A DNA stretch of 64,000 nucleotides from positions 1 through 64,000 of the forward strand of contig JAXLQJ010000034.1 of NCBI GenBank assembly GCA_046331705.1, written 5' to 3'. Positions within the stretch are counted from its first letter, which is position 1. The number at the start of each line of letters is the position of its first letter. The position numbers and the translations under genes were made by a program. Source of the stretch: JADJOY01 sp046331705 [NCBI: bacterium]. GTDB taxonomy: Bacteria; JADJOY01. Below the pieces are notes generated by a model. That model worked only from the letters and a program-made list of their open reading frames with translations. It was not told the origin of the DNA and ran no database searches. Positions 34,139 to 42,741 of this stretch are shown here, piece by piece.

Positions 34139-35068
34139 ATGATCCGCGTCACGCCCATGAGCGCCTACGCCACGTTCACCCGCAACATCACGCGGTTGGC
34201 GTCGGACATGGCGCGGCTCAACAACGACATCGGCTCGGGCAAGCGCGTGCACCGGCCCTCGGACGATCCCGCGGCCGCCGCGCAGGCGGTGCGGCTGCGC
34301 GCCGATCTCGATCGCTTCGCACAGCTCGATCGCGCCCGCGGCGCCGCCGAAGACCGCCTCAAGACCACCGAGAGCACGCTGGCGGCGGTCGGCGACGTGC
34401 TCTCGCAGGCACGCGTGCTGGCCGTACAGGGCGGCAGCACCCAGGGTGCCGACAGCCGCAACGCCATCGCCGACGGCCTGGAAGGGCTCTTCCAGGACCT
34501 CGCGACGCTCGCGAACACCCGCGACGGCGTGAACTACGTCTTCGCCGGCTACGCCACCGAGACCGCGCCCTTCCCGGTCACCGGCTCGTTCTCGAGCACG
34601 GTGCCGCCGGCGTCCACCATCGCAGTGACGTATGCGGGCACCAGCGACACCACGGAGGCGGAGATCGCGCCCAACGATCACGCCACCGTCGGCTGGCCCG
34701 GCGATCGGATCTTCCTGGGCGGCGGCGACCCGAATCAGGACCTCTTCCAGATCCTCGTGCGGGTGCGCGACGCCGTGCTGTCGGGAGACACCACCGCGGT
34801 GAACGCCGAGCTCGGCAACCTCGACGACGCCATCGATCATATCTCGGGCGCGCGCGGTGAGCTCGGCACGGAGCTTCGACGCGTCCAGGACGCCGAGCAA
34901 CGCCTCACCGAGCGCAAGGCCGACCTCGAGCTGCGCCTCGATGCCGCCCAGGGCGTCGATCTGGTGGGCACCGTCGCCGAGCTGCAGCAGCGCCAGAGCG
35001 CCTATCAGGCGGCCCTCAGTGCCGGATCGTCCTCGCTCGGACTGTCGCTCCTCGACTACCTCGGCTGA
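34139..35068 (+). CDS. flgL: Hook-filament junction protein FlgL
   Basis: 309 residues; flagellin-like ends (MIRVTPMSAYATFTRNITRLASDMARLNNDIGSGKRVHRPSDDPAAA; LQQRQSAYQAALSAGSSSLGLSLLDYLG). It has a GAGAGG ribosome site just after the flgK stop. Normal for FlgL. Confidence 0.94.
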   Translation: MIRVTPMSAYATFTRNITRLASDMARLNNDIGSGKRVHRPSDDPAAAAQAVRLRADLDRFAQLDRARGAAEDRLKTTESTLAAVGDVLSQARVLAVQGGSTQGADSRNAIADGLEGLFQDLATLANTRDGVNYVFAGYATETAPFPVTGSFSSTVPPASTIAVTYAGTSDTTEAEIAPNDHATVGWPGDRIFLGGGDPNQDLFQILVRVRDAVLSGDTTAVNAELGNLDDAIDHISGARGELGTELRRVQDAEQRLTERKADLELRLDAAQGVDLVGTVAELQQRQSAYQAALSAGSSSLGLSLLDYLG

Positions 35069-35073
35069 CCGAG

Positions 35074-35110
35074 CCGAGGGCAGCTCGCGGCGATCTTCGC
35101 GGCTGCTCGG
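35074..35110 (+). terminator. Hairpin after flgL
   Basis: Arms CCGAG-CAGC and GCTG-CTCGG (two-base bulge) with a further palindromic inner part; it begins five bases after the flgL stop. No T-run. Probably ends or trims the flgMNKL transcript. Confidence 0.45.
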
Positions 35111-35149
35111 CGCTTCGCACCCACGCCCTTCGCTGGTCCCGAGGGCCGC

Positions 35150-35171
35150 GGGTCACGGCCGGGTCACGGCC
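35150..35171 (+). repeat. 11-bp direct repeat upstream of csrA
   Basis: GGGTCACGGCC occurs twice in immediate tandem. It is about 80 bp upstream of the csrA sigma-28 candidate. Function unknown. Confidence 0.5.
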
Positions 35172-35252
35172 GCTGCGCGGCGTGATCGGGGCGCACGCAT
35201 CCCCACGAAGTCGCACGGCAAAATGCCCGAGATCGAGCGCACCCACCGCCGC

Positions 35253-35279
35253 TCAAGATCTCGCGCTGGCGACCGAAAA
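35253..35279 (+). promoter_or_regulatory. Candidate sigma-28 promoter for csrA
   Basis: TCAA, 15 bp, ACCGAAAA (six of eight with GCCGATAA), about 80 bp before csrA. Weaker than the flgM and patatin sites but with the same -35. Confidence 0.4.
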
Positions 35280-35358
35280 GACTTGCATCGGACCCACGTC
35301 GAGCGGGCTCGCAGGCAACGCGCCGAGCCCACCGGTCCACAACGAGCGAGGGACTGCC

Positions 35359-35589
35359 ATGTTGGTTCTGACACGCAAGGCTGGTGAAGGGTTTCGGATC
35401 GGCGGCGACATTCGCGTCTCGGTCATCTCCCTCAAGGGAAATTCCGTGCGAATCGGGATCGAGGCCGAGGGCCGCGTTCCGGTCCATCGGGACGAGGTGT
35501 ACCTCCGGATCGAGGACGAGAACCGGCGCGCTGCGGGGCTCCCACCCGTGGACGCCGTGAGCAACGCCGTCGCGGCGTCGAGCGGCTGA
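35359..35589 (+). CDS. csrA: Carbon storage regulator CsrA
   Basis: 76 residues opening with the invariant MLVLTRKAGEGFRIGGDIRVSVISLKGNSVRIGIEA and VPVHRDEVYLRIEDENR. CsrA binds GGA in RNA hairpin loops and blocks translation. Here it is encoded before fliW, whose product antagonises it in other flagellates, and GGA-loop hairpins occur in both flagellin leaders of this window. Confidence 0.96.
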   Translation: MLVLTRKAGEGFRIGGDIRVSVISLKGNSVRIGIEAEGRVPVHRDEVYLRIEDENRRAAGLPPVDAVSNAVAASSG

Positions 35590-35615
35590 GTGGCCGAACG
35601 CGATCCGCTCGCCCC

Positions 35616-35641
35616 GGCAATTCTTGCCCCTGGGCAACCGC
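35616..35641 (+). promoter_or_regulatory. GGCAA inverted half-sites upstream of fliW
   Basis: GGCAATTCTTGCC (13-bp palindrome) is followed at once by a third half-site, GGGCAA. The set lies about 60-90 bp upstream of the sigma-54 -24 element, where an enhancer-binding activator would sit. The same 13-mer recurs at 40590 in front of maf. Confidence 0.35.
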
Positions 35642-35702
35642 GAGCGCTCGGGGCGGCACGAAAAAAAGCGCGTCGTTTCGCGGCGTGAACGATTCATGGC
35701 GT

Positions 35703-35718
35703 CGGCACGAGGGTTGCT
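35703..35718 (+). promoter_or_regulatory. Sigma-54 promoter for fliW
   Basis: CGGCACG-AGGG-TTGCT: correct GG-N10-GC spacing and nearly full consensus in both boxes. Expected start point about 72 bp upstream of the fliW ATG. Confidence 0.65.
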
Positions 35719-35800
35719 CAGCACCGATGGCGAGACCTGGCCGATCGGGAGCCAACCCACCGAACGAAAGCCTCGTGCCGGGCGAAGGAAGGCCAACGCC

Positions 35801-36331
35801 ATGCAGATCCACACGACTCGCTTCGGTACCATCGACATCGCCAACGACAAGGTGTTGATCGTCGAAGGCGGCCTCATCGGGTTTCCCGAGCTCGAGCGCT
35901 TCGTGCTCCTCGAGCATCGACCCGGCTCGCCGCTGCACTGGCTGCAGAGCATCGAGGATCCGACCATGGCGTTCGTGGTCGCGAACCCACTCTCGTTCTT
36001 CCCCGACTACACGGTGGACGTGAACGAGTCCGATCTCGAGCAGCTCGCGATCCGCGACGTCGAGTCGGTGGCGCTCTTGGCCATCCTCACGATCCGCTCG
36101 GGAGGCCGCGACGTCACCGCGAACCTGGTCGGCCCGCTGCTCATCAACGCCGACAACTTGCGGGGACGCCAGCTCGTCTTGGACCGGCCCGATCTGAGCA
36201 CCCGGCACATCGTGATCTCCCAGCCGATCGAGCAATCGCTGGCGGCGGCGCCGATCGCGACGGCCGAGCCCGATCTCGAGGTTCCGTTCCTGACGCCCGG
36301 CCCCGCCGTCCAGTACGAGCGAGCCACCTGA
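35801..36331 (+). CDS. fliW: Flagellar assembly factor FliW (CsrA antagonist)
   Basis: 176 residues from MQIHTTRFGTIDI, with AAGGAAGG upstream; the open frame before it has no FliW similarity. Motifs: GLIGFPELERFVLLE, SPLHWLQSIEDPTMAFVVANP, ANLVGPLLINADNLRGRQLVLD. FliW binds CsrA allosterically and is displaced by free flagellin, coupling flagellin synthesis to export. The C-terminal 30 residues are longer than in Bacillus FliW. Confidence 0.93.
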   Translation: MQIHTTRFGTIDIANDKVLIVEGGLIGFPELERFVLLEHRPGSPLHWLQSIEDPTMAFVVANPLSFFPDYTVDVNESDLEQLAIRDVESVALLAILTIRSGGRDVTANLVGPLLINADNLRGRQLVLDRPDLSTRHIVISQPIEQSLAAAPIATAEPDLEVPFLTPGPAVQYERAT

Positions 36332-36386
36332 CTCGCCCCACCGCGGCGCGGGCGGATGCGGCTGCACCGCCCGCACGGCCATCCCC

Positions 36387-36755
36387 GTGACCACCACCGC
36401 GCCCCTCTTCGCCGACCCGCGCGAGCTACTCGCGCGGCTCCTCCTCGGCAGCGCCGCGATCGAAGCCGCCCTCGATCGCGGTGACAGCCACGGCGCTCTC
36501 GACCAGATCCGCCGCCGCGAGCTCCTGGTGCGCTCGCTCACGCAGCAGCTCGCGGGAGCGCCATCGACCTCGATCGACCCGCTTCGCGACCTCTACGCCG
36601 AGCTCGCCGAGCGCGATCGCCGCATCGAGGTCCGTCTCGAGCGCTTGCGCGCCGAGACCATGAACGCGCTGCGCGCCGTGCATCGCGAGCGGCGCAGCTT
36701 GACGTCGTTCCAGGCTCCCGACGCGGGGCCCGCGCTGCTCTCCGACCACGGCTGA
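36387..36755 (+). CDS. Helical protein downstream of fliW, FliT-like chaperone candidate
   Basis: 122 residues from GTG, helical throughout with heptad-like Leu/Arg/Glu spacing (LLARLLLGSAAIEAALDRGD; RDLYAELAERDRRIEVRLERLRAETMNALRAVHRERRSL). Size, charge and position between fliW and flagellin recall FliT/FlgN-type export chaperones, but no signature proves it. It starts 55 bp after fliW and has no clear ribosome site. A similar small protein follows fliS (40092). Confidence 0.5.
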   Translation: MTTTAPLFADPRELLARLLLGSAAIEAALDRGDSHGALDQIRRRELLVRSLTQQLAGAPSTSIDPLRDLYAELAERDRRIEVRLERLRAETMNALRAVHRERRSLTSFQAPDAGPALLSDHG

Positions 36756-36990
36756 CCGCTGGGTATCGGTCTCGGGGCCTCGCGGTCCCGGGCCGTCGAG
36801 CTCCCCGCCCGCGCGCTTCGGCTTCACCGTCCCCCCCACCGCCGTCGAGGTCCGACGCGTTTCGCCGCCCGCGCCGTGCTCGGCGCGCTCGCGCCCATCC
36901 CCGCGCGACGTTCGCGCCGCTCGGGCGCAGCGCATGGCGCCGCGCGTGGCGCCGTGCGTGGCGACGATGGTCCGCAATCGTCCCGACGGC

Positions 36991-37018
36991 TCAAGTTGCC
37001 GAGCGAATTGGTCGATCA
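36991..37018 (+). promoter_or_regulatory. Sigma-28 promoter of flagellin 1
   Basis: TCAAGTTG, 12 bp, GTCGATCA (TCAA-N16-box, six of eight in the -10). The predicted leader is about 290 nt. The rest of the 557-bp gap before flagellin holds the leader elements listed next and, upstream of 36990, GC-rich sequence with no recognised feature. Confidence 0.5.
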
Positions 37019-37107
37019 TTCCCCACGAGCGGAGCGCGGCAATGGCGCCGCAGCCGCGAGGAAGAGCCCCAGGCGAGCGACCTCAGGACCGAGGAAAGGA
37101 GGATGCG

Positions 37108-37236
37108 GTGATTCATCGGATCTCGAATGAGGCGCGCGTCGAGGGCACGACGGCCATGACGGACGTCGAGCAGGCCCCACGGTGCGGCGAGCCAATGGGT
37201 GGCGCGTCGACGGTGCGAGTCACATCCCAAGGGTAA
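37108..37236 (+). CDS. Possible 42-codon upstream ORF in the flagellin leader
   Basis: AAAGGAGG, one of the best ribosome sites in the window, lies 5-8 bases before a GTG that opens 42 codons (IHRISNEARVEGTTAMTDV... ending VRVTSQG). The stop codon TAA falls inside the loop of the GGA hairpin at 37230-37245. A leader peptide or a decoy ribosome site are both possible; no homology is visible. Confidence 0.35.
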   Translation: MIHRISNEARVEGTTAMTDVEQAPRCGEPMGGASTVRVTSQG

Positions 37237-37304
37237 GGAAGCCCTCCCAACGAACACCAACAGGCGCCCCCTTCGTGGGCGCAACAACGACCAACGTAGG
37301 AGGG
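37230..37304 (+). promoter_or_regulatory. Flagellin 1 leader: GGA hairpin, GC hairpin and ribosome site
   Basis: 37230-37245 forms AGGG/CCCT with loop TAAGGAAG exposing GGA. 37264-37282 forms GCGCCC/GGGCGC with a 7-base loop. The ribosome site AGGAGGG (37298-37304) has a second GGA. Two GGA sites, one over the ribosome site, is the CsrA target layout known from hag mRNA. Inference from pattern and from csrA-fliW nearby. Confidence 0.5.
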
Positions 37305-37312
37305 TTTGAGCC

Positions 37313-38134
37313 ATGGCACTTCGAGTCAACACCAACGTCGGCGCACTGCAAGCCCAACGCGCCCTGAGCCTCGTGTCGTCACGCGTCGATACGAACCTGC
37401 AGCGGTTGTCTTCCGGTCTGCGGATCAACAGCGCGGCGGACGATGCCGCCGGCCTCGCGGTCAGCGAGAAGTTGTCGTCCGACATCCGCGGTTACAACCA
37501 AGCCACGCGCAACGCCAACGACGGCATCAGCTTGATCCAGGTCGGTGAGAGCGCGTTGGGCGAGATCAGCTCCAGCCTGAGCCGTCTTCGCGAGCTGGCG
37601 CTGCAGAGCTCCAACGGCACGCTGGCGAACACCGACCGCAACGCGATCGACAAGGAGTTCCAAGCGCTGGTCTCGGAAATCGACCGAATCGCGTCGACCA
37701 CCGACTTCTCCGGCACGAACCCCATCAACAACACCAACTCGGTGTCGATCCAGGTGGGCCTCAACTCGGGCGGCAACAACGTCATCAGCCTCACCGGCGT
37801 GAACGCCACCAAGACCTCGCTGGGACTCTCGGGTCTCACCGTCTCGACGCAGTCGAACGCCAGCGGCGCGTTGGACAACATCTCCGCTGCGCTCACCAGC
37901 GTCTCCGGGTTCCGCGCGCAGTTCGGCGCCGTGCAGAACCGCCTCCAGGTGTCGATCCGCAACCTGGGCGTCGCCGCCGAGAACTCGACGGCCGCCGCGT
38001 CGCGAATTCGCGACGTGGACGTCGCGAGCGAGGCCAGTGAGCTCGCGAAGAACCAGATCATCCAGCAGGCCGCCGTGGCTTCGCTGGCGCAGGCGAACGT
38101 GTCCGGTCAGCTCGCACTTCGGTTGCTCGGCTGA
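37313..38134 (+). CDS. fliC: Flagellin 1 (FliC)
   Basis: 273 residues, a minimal flagellin made of the D0/D1 domains: N-terminal ALRVNTNVGALQAQRALSLVSSRVDTNLQRLSSGLRINSAADDAAGLAVSEKL and C-terminal AASRIRDVDVASEASELAKNQIIQQAAVASLAQANVSGQLALRLLG. Ser/Thr/Asn are frequent in the short central part and could be glycosylated by Maf and the neuB cluster. It is about half identical to flagellin 2 at 57197 and is placed next to fliD and fliS, so it is probably the major filament protein. Confidence 0.96.
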   Translation: MALRVNTNVGALQAQRALSLVSSRVDTNLQRLSSGLRINSAADDAAGLAVSEKLSSDIRGYNQATRNANDGISLIQVGESALGEISSSLSRLRELALQSSNGTLANTDRNAIDKEFQALVSEIDRIASTTDFSGTNPINNTNSVSIQVGLNSGGNNVISLTGVNATKTSLGLSGLTVSTQSNASGALDNISAALTSVSGFRAQFGAVQNRLQVSIRNLGVAAENSTAAASRIRDVDVASEASELAKNQIIQQAAVASLAQANVSGQLALRLLG

Positions 38135-38155
38135 TTCGGATCCCTCTCACGCCGA

Positions 38156-38189
38156 CCGGGCGGTCCTCGCCGAGAGCGAAGCCGCCCGG
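38156..38189 (+). terminator. Hairpin after flagellin 1
   Basis: 8-bp perfect arms CCGGGCGG/CCGCCCGG around an 18-base loop, 22 bases after the stop. No T-run. It fits an abundant transcript ending or being stabilised before fliD. Confidence 0.5.
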
Positions 38190-38241
38190 ATTGGCGACCC
38201 CCCGCGCCCCGCGGGCGCAGGGGTAGGCCCGAGGAGAAACC

Positions 38242-39648
38242 ATGGCCAGCTCCAGCTCGAACGTCAGCTTTTCCGGCCTCGCCTCGGGCATCGACACGGC
38301 CAGCATCATCCAGGCCATGGTCACGGCGCGCTCGCAGCCGATCCAGACCATGCAGTCGCAGCGCGCGGCGCTGCAATCGAAACGCAGCGCATTCTCGACC
38401 CTCTCGTCGCAGCTCTCGGCGATCGAGGCGATCTCGAAGAAGCTCGACAACCTGAGCGACGTCTCGTTCTCGAGCTCGTCGCTGGGCGAGGAGTTCCGCA
38501 GCCTCTCCGCGACCTCGTCCAACACCGCGCTCTTCAGCGCCCAGGTCGACTCGGCGCGCGGTGTCACTGGCACGCACACCGTGACGGTGGAGCGGCTCGC
38601 CAAGGTCGCGGTCGCGAGCGCGGGCAACGGCAACGGCAGCACGTTCGCGTCGCTCGACGCGGAGATCGCGACCGGCACCCTCACCCTCACCACCGGCGGC
38701 ACCACCACCTCGATCACCGTCGATTCGTCGAACCACACGCTCACCGGCGTGCGCGACGCGATCAACGCCTCGGGCGCCGCGGTGCGGGCCACCACGATCT
38801 ACGACGGCACCGGCTACAAGCTGGTGGTGACCGGAACCAAGACCGGGGTGGCGAACGACGTCACGCTCGACGCGAGCGGGCTCAACCAATCCGACCTCGC
38901 CAAGACGCTGTCGTTCGCGAAGACGCAGTCGGCCGTCGACTCCCGCGTGCTCGTGGACGGCGTCAAGATCGAGCACGGCGACAACGTGATCGAGGACGCG
39001 CTCTACGGCGTCACGCTGACGCTCAACTCGGAATCCGCCACCGCCGCGACGCTGTCGGTGGGCACCAACGTGGCCGGCGTGAAGTCGTCGATCCAGTCGT
39101 TCGTGTCGAGCTACAACACCGCGATCGGCAACATCAACGCGCAGAACACGTACACGGCGGGTCAGACCACGTCGACCCCGGCGCTCTTCGGCAACTCGAC
39201 GGTGCGAGGGCTTCAAGCCTCGCTCGCGCAAGCGGTGTCCGACCCCGTGAGCGGCACCAGCACGTACAAGATGCTCGCGGACGTCGGCATCCACCTCGAG
39301 AAGGACGGCACGCTCTCGGTGGACTCGGCCAAGCTCGAGGATGCGCTGACCAACGACTTCGAGGGCGTGCGCGCGCTCTTCGTGACCCGCAACGGCAACG
39401 ACGGAGTGGCCGGACGCGTCACCAAGCTGATCGACGCCTACGTGAACAGCAGCACCGGCTACATCGGCGACGCGCAGGAAGCGATCGACGATCAGGTCTC
39501 GGACCTCGACGACCGCATCGACGCCGCGAACCGCTCGCTCGAGGAATACCAAACCACGATCACCCAACAGTTCCTGGCGATGGAAAGCACCATCTCCGCG
39601 CTCAAGGGGCAGCAGACGTCGCTGCAGGCGATCTTCGGCTTCAATTGA
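38242..39648 (+). CDS. fliD: Filament cap protein FliD
   Basis: 468 residues: FliD N-terminus (VSFSGLASGIDTASIIQAMVTARSQPIQTMQSQRAAL), central FliD domains and C-terminal coiled coil (AQEAIDDQVSDLDDRIDAANRSLEEYQTTITQQFLAMESTISALKGQQTSLQAIFG). FliD caps the growing filament. GAGGAGAAACC gives the ribosome site; fliS follows after 37 bp. Confidence 0.95.
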   Translation: MASSSSNVSFSGLASGIDTASIIQAMVTARSQPIQTMQSQRAALQSKRSAFSTLSSQLSAIEAISKKLDNLSDVSFSSSSLGEEFRSLSATSSNTALFSAQVDSARGVTGTHTVTVERLAKVAVASAGNGNGSTFASLDAEIATGTLTLTTGGTTTSITVDSSNHTLTGVRDAINASGAAVRATTIYDGTGYKLVVTGTKTGVANDVTLDASGLNQSDLAKTLSFAKTQSAVDSRVLVDGVKIEHGDNVIEDALYGVTLTLNSESATAATLSVGTNVAGVKSSIQSFVSSYNTAIGNINAQNTYTAGQTTSTPALFGNSTVRGLQASLAQAVSDPVSGTSTYKMLADVGIHLEKDGTLSVDSAKLEDALTNDFEGVRALFVTRNGNDGVAGRVTKLIDAYVNSSTGYIGDAQEAIDDQVSDLDDRIDAANRSLEEYQTTITQQFLAMESTISALKGQQTSLQAIFGFN

Positions 39649-39685
39649 AGAGCCCAGCGACTCACGGACACGAGGAGAGCAGCTC

Positions 39686-40075
39686 ATGATCTCGTACAAC
39701 CAGATTCGCGCGTACCGAAAGACGATGGTGACCACCGCCGAGCCGGTGGAGCTGGTGCGCCTGCTCGTCGACAGCGCGCTGCGATTCACCAGCCAGGCCC
39801 AGGAATCGATCCGCGCCGGGCGCGTGAAGGAGAAGTGCGAGGACTTGTCGCGCGCCGGCCAGATCGTGACCGAGCTCATGAGCTGCCTCGACTTCCGTCG
39901 CGGCGGCGAGATCGCGCTGACCCTCGAGAGCCTCTACATCTTCATCCTGCAGAAGCTCACCGACGCCAACGTCACCAACGACGCGAGCCACTTGGACGGC
40001 GTGGTGAAGGTGCTCGCCGACCTGAGCGGCGCCTGGGCTTCCATCAGCAACGAGCCGTCCTCGGTCGCGTGCTGA
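39686..40075 (+). CDS. fliS: Flagellin export chaperone FliS
   Basis: 129 residues, four-helix FliS (YNQIRAYRKTMVTTAEPVELVRLLVDSALRFTSQAQESIRAG). FliS binds flagellin C-termini and brings them to FlhA. Order fliD-fliS is conserved. Confidence 0.94.
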   Translation: MISYNQIRAYRKTMVTTAEPVELVRLLVDSALRFTSQAQESIRAGRVKEKCEDLSRAGQIVTELMSCLDFRRGGEIALTLESLYIFILQKLTDANVTNDASHLDGVVKVLADLSGAWASISNEPSSVAC

Positions 40076-40091
40076 GAATGCGTGGTCGACG

Positions 40092-40451
40092 ATGTCTCAC
40101 GTTGGACACTACATCGCGGCGCAATGCCAAGACCTGCGCGAGATCCTCGCGACCGGTCGCGACCTGCGCCGGGCGCTCGCCAAGGGCGATCCCGATGCCG
40201 CGACCCGCGCCGTCGGCCGGCGCTGGGGAATCATCGATCGCATGACGGCCCGCGAGCAGCTGGCACCACCCGCGCCCGGCGCGGAGGTGGCCGGCACGCT
40301 CGACGTGGCGGAGCTGCGCGACCTGAGCGCCGAGCTCGAGCGCCTGGCCCACGCCGTGGTGGTCGAGGATCGAGCCCTGCTCGCGCACATCGGCCATCGC
40401 CGCACGTACGGGCGCCTGCACACACCCGCCGGCGCCCCGCTGCCCGACTGA
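40092..40451 (+). CDS. FliT-like small helical protein
   Basis: 119 residues, 16 bp after fliS, where FliT is usually encoded. Helical with a conserved-looking opening (IAAQCQDLREILATGRDLRRALAKGDPDAATRAVGRRWGIIDRM) and a second helix (AELERLAHAVVVEDRALLAHIG). FliT is the FliD chaperone and regulator in enterics; assignment here rests on position, size and helix content only. Confidence 0.55.
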   Translation: MSHVGHYIAAQCQDLREILATGRDLRRALAKGDPDAATRAVGRRWGIIDRMTAREQLAPPAPGAEVAGTLDVAELRDLSAELERLAHAVVVEDRALLAHIGHRRTYGRLHTPAGAPLPD

Positions 40452-40587
40452 GGCTCGACGAGACGAGCGAGCGCTCCGCGCAGCGGCATCGCGCTTGCGA
40501 CGCTCGTCCTGCCAGAGCGCCAAGCGGCGCGCGCACGCCGCCGTCGTGCCCGTGACGACCGGCGTTGCCGCGCGACACCGCGTGGAC

Positions 40588-40604
40588 GCGGCAATTCTTG
40601 CCGC
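40588..40604 (+). promoter_or_regulatory. GCGGCAA-TTC-TTGCCGC palindrome upstream of maf
   Basis: A 7-bp perfect inverted repeat with a 3-base centre, 79 bp before maf, containing the same 13-mer (GGCAATTCTTGCC) as the site before fliW. It could be an operator, or an RNA hairpin. Confidence 0.35.
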
Positions 40605-40682
40605 CCCCGTGGGCGTCGCCTCGGCGCCGCGTGAGCACCGGCGCCACGCGCTCGCCACCCGCGCCAACGCCACGAGGAACCC

Positions 40683-42473
40683 ATGGCCAGCCCAGCGATC
40701 GCACCGTCTCTCGATCCCGCGCCGTCGGCCCGTGTGGTGCCGACGCGCTCCGGGTCCGCGACCCTCGAGCTCGACGGCGTCGCGCTGGCGAGCCGCATGG
40801 ACCCGGCGCGCGAGGCGGAATCCCTGATCGCAGCGCTCGACCCGGACGTGGAGTGGGTGTGGCTGATCGGCTGGAGCACGGGGCATCTGGCGCGGGCGAT
40901 CCTGGCGCGTTGCCGGCGCGCGCGAGTGCTCGTGTACGAGCCGAGCGCCACGATCCTCGCGGCCGCCCTCGCGCACCCGGAGCTCGCGCGGGGCAGCGAC
41001 GATCCGCGCGTCACCGTCGCCAGCGAGCCGTTCGCGCTGCGCTTCGAGTTCGAGGAGCATTTCCTGCCCGGCGCCACCCTCGCGACAGTGGTGCCGCCGG
41101 TCTATCGCCGGCTCTTCGGCGCCGCGATCGAAGAGCTCCTCGCGACCCTGGACCAGAGCCGGGTGCGCGTCGAGGCCAACGTCTTGAGCCGCATGGTGGT
41201 GGGCGGGACGTGGCTCGATCACCTGCTCCACAACGCGGCCACCATCGCCGCGTCCCCGTTCCTGGAAGACCTGCGCGATCGATTCCGTGGCGTGCCCGCG
41301 ATCTGCGTCGCCGCGGGGCCTTCGCTGGAAGGCAACGCCGACGTGCTGCGCGACGCTGGCGACCGCGCCCTGGTGATCTCCGTCGGCTCGGCGCTTCGGC
41401 CCCTGCAGCGGCGCGGCATCGATCCGCACTTCGCGGCGGCGATCGAGTGGCGCGACGGCGTGCTGAAGCAATTCGCCGACGCCGACCTGCAGCGCGTGTT
41501 CCTGCTGCTCTCGGCGGTGTCGCACCCCGACCTGCACCGGCTCAGCGCGGCGGGCCGCTTCACGGAGCTGCCCATGGGCAGTCCCGCCACCACGTGGCTC
41601 GGCGAGGTGCTCGACGTGCGACACGGCTTCCTGGAAGGCGGCTCGGTCGCGCACACGGCGTTCTCGACCGCGTTGCTTCTGGGGTGCGACCCGGTCGTGC
41701 TCGTCGGCCAGGACCTCGCGCTCAGCGCCACGCGCCACACGCACGCGGCGAGCTCGGTCCACGGACACCTGCAGGCGCACACCCCCAACCCGAACGAGAT
41801 CGATCCGCGCATGCGCCGCTACGTGCTGCCTGGCTATCACGGCGGCGAGGTCGAGACGTTGCGCGAGTTCTATTGCTACCACGCGTGGTTCGAGGACCGG
41901 ATCCACCAGCTCGACGGCGCGACCCGCATCATCAACGCCACCGAGGGCGGCGCGCGCATCCGCGGCACCGTGCAGCTCGGGCTGCGCGAGGTCGTCGACG
42001 GCCTGCAGCGCATCGGCGACCCGCGGCCGATCCTCGCCGACGCCGTGCTGCACGCACGGCGTCGGGACCCGTCGGTGCTGCACGCGGCGCTGCGCGAACG
42101 GCGGCGCGTGGCGAGTCGCGCCGCGCGGCTCGCCCGCGAGGCGCTGGCACAGATCGAGGCACTCGAAAAGCTGCCGCCCGGATCGGCACCGAGCGCGCGC
42201 GATGCGCGGCAGCTCGATCGCGCCGAGCGACAGCTGACACGCATCCTGGACGACGATCCCTTGATTCGGAGCCTCACCGGCGCCGCCATGTACCGATTCG
42301 AGCGGATGCGGGCAGCGGGCCCGCCGGCGGATCGCGCCGCCGCGTACCGTTGGTCGCTCGAGCTTTCGCGCCTCATCCACGGGGCCGTCGGCACCGCCGC
42401 GCGCGACCTCGCGCCCTTGCTCGACGAGGTGATCGCGACACTCGAGCACCAACCCGCCGAATCCAGCTCCTGA
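40683..42473 (+). CDS. Maf/DUF115-family motility-associated glycosyltransferase
   Basis: 596 residues with the DUF115 core (about 195-420): GVPAICVAAGPSLEGNADVLRDAGDRALVISVGSALRPLQRRGIDPHF, then LLLGCDPVVLVGQDLALS. A Rossmann-like N-terminal part (VWLIGWSTGHLARAILA) precedes it and a helical tail follows. Maf proteins transfer nonulosonic sugars such as pseudaminic or legionaminic acid to flagellin Ser/Thr. Together with neuB at 48150 this predicts a glycosylated filament. The island at 42.7-47 kb separates it from that cluster. Confidence 0.85.
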   Translation: MASPAIAPSLDPAPSARVVPTRSGSATLELDGVALASRMDPAREAESLIAALDPDVEWVWLIGWSTGHLARAILARCRRARVLVYEPSATILAAALAHPELARGSDDPRVTVASEPFALRFEFEEHFLPGATLATVVPPVYRRLFGAAIEELLATLDQSRVRVEANVLSRMVVGGTWLDHLLHNAATIAASPFLEDLRDRFRGVPAICVAAGPSLEGNADVLRDAGDRALVISVGSALRPLQRRGIDPHFAAAIEWRDGVLKQFADADLQRVFLLLSAVSHPDLHRLSAAGRFTELPMGSPATTWLGEVLDVRHGFLEGGSVAHTAFSTALLLGCDPVVLVGQDLALSATRHTHAASSVHGHLQAHTPNPNEIDPRMRRYVLPGYHGGEVETLREFYCYHAWFEDRIHQLDGATRIINATEGGARIRGTVQLGLREVVDGLQRIGDPRPILADAVLHARRRDPSVLHAALRERRRVASRAARLAREALAQIEALEKLPPGSAPSARDARQLDRAERQLTRILDDDPLIRSLTGAAMYRFERMRAAGPPADRAAAYRWSLELSRLIHGAVGTAARDLAPLLDEVIATLEHQPAESSS

Positions 42474-42741
42474 ATCCGAATCACGCGGCGCGCCCGAGGA
42501 CTCCGTCGAGAGCATCCACGGCGCGAACGCGGCGGACGAGCACGCAACTCCGGCGCGGGCCCTCTCGCGCGTGTGCAGCTCGTCGCGCTCCCACCACGCC
42601 CACGCCGGGGCTGCTCGGTGCGCCCTGGCGTTCGCGGGTGGCGCGAACGCCGAGGCGCAGCCCCGTAGCCCCGCGCGGCGAGATCCCGAGCAATCCTGCG
42701 ACGCGCCGCGCGGCACGCCGCGTGCCTTGCAGCGTCGCGCC

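Noticed and set aside
35182-35358. N-terminal extension of CsrA in the same frame
   Set aside because: CsrA begins at the invariant MLVLTRK and the promoter candidate lies in the extension.
42571-42741. Upstream extension of the RAYT gene
   Set aside because: The 57 extra codons are unrelated to transposases; the family start is at MARPLRW.
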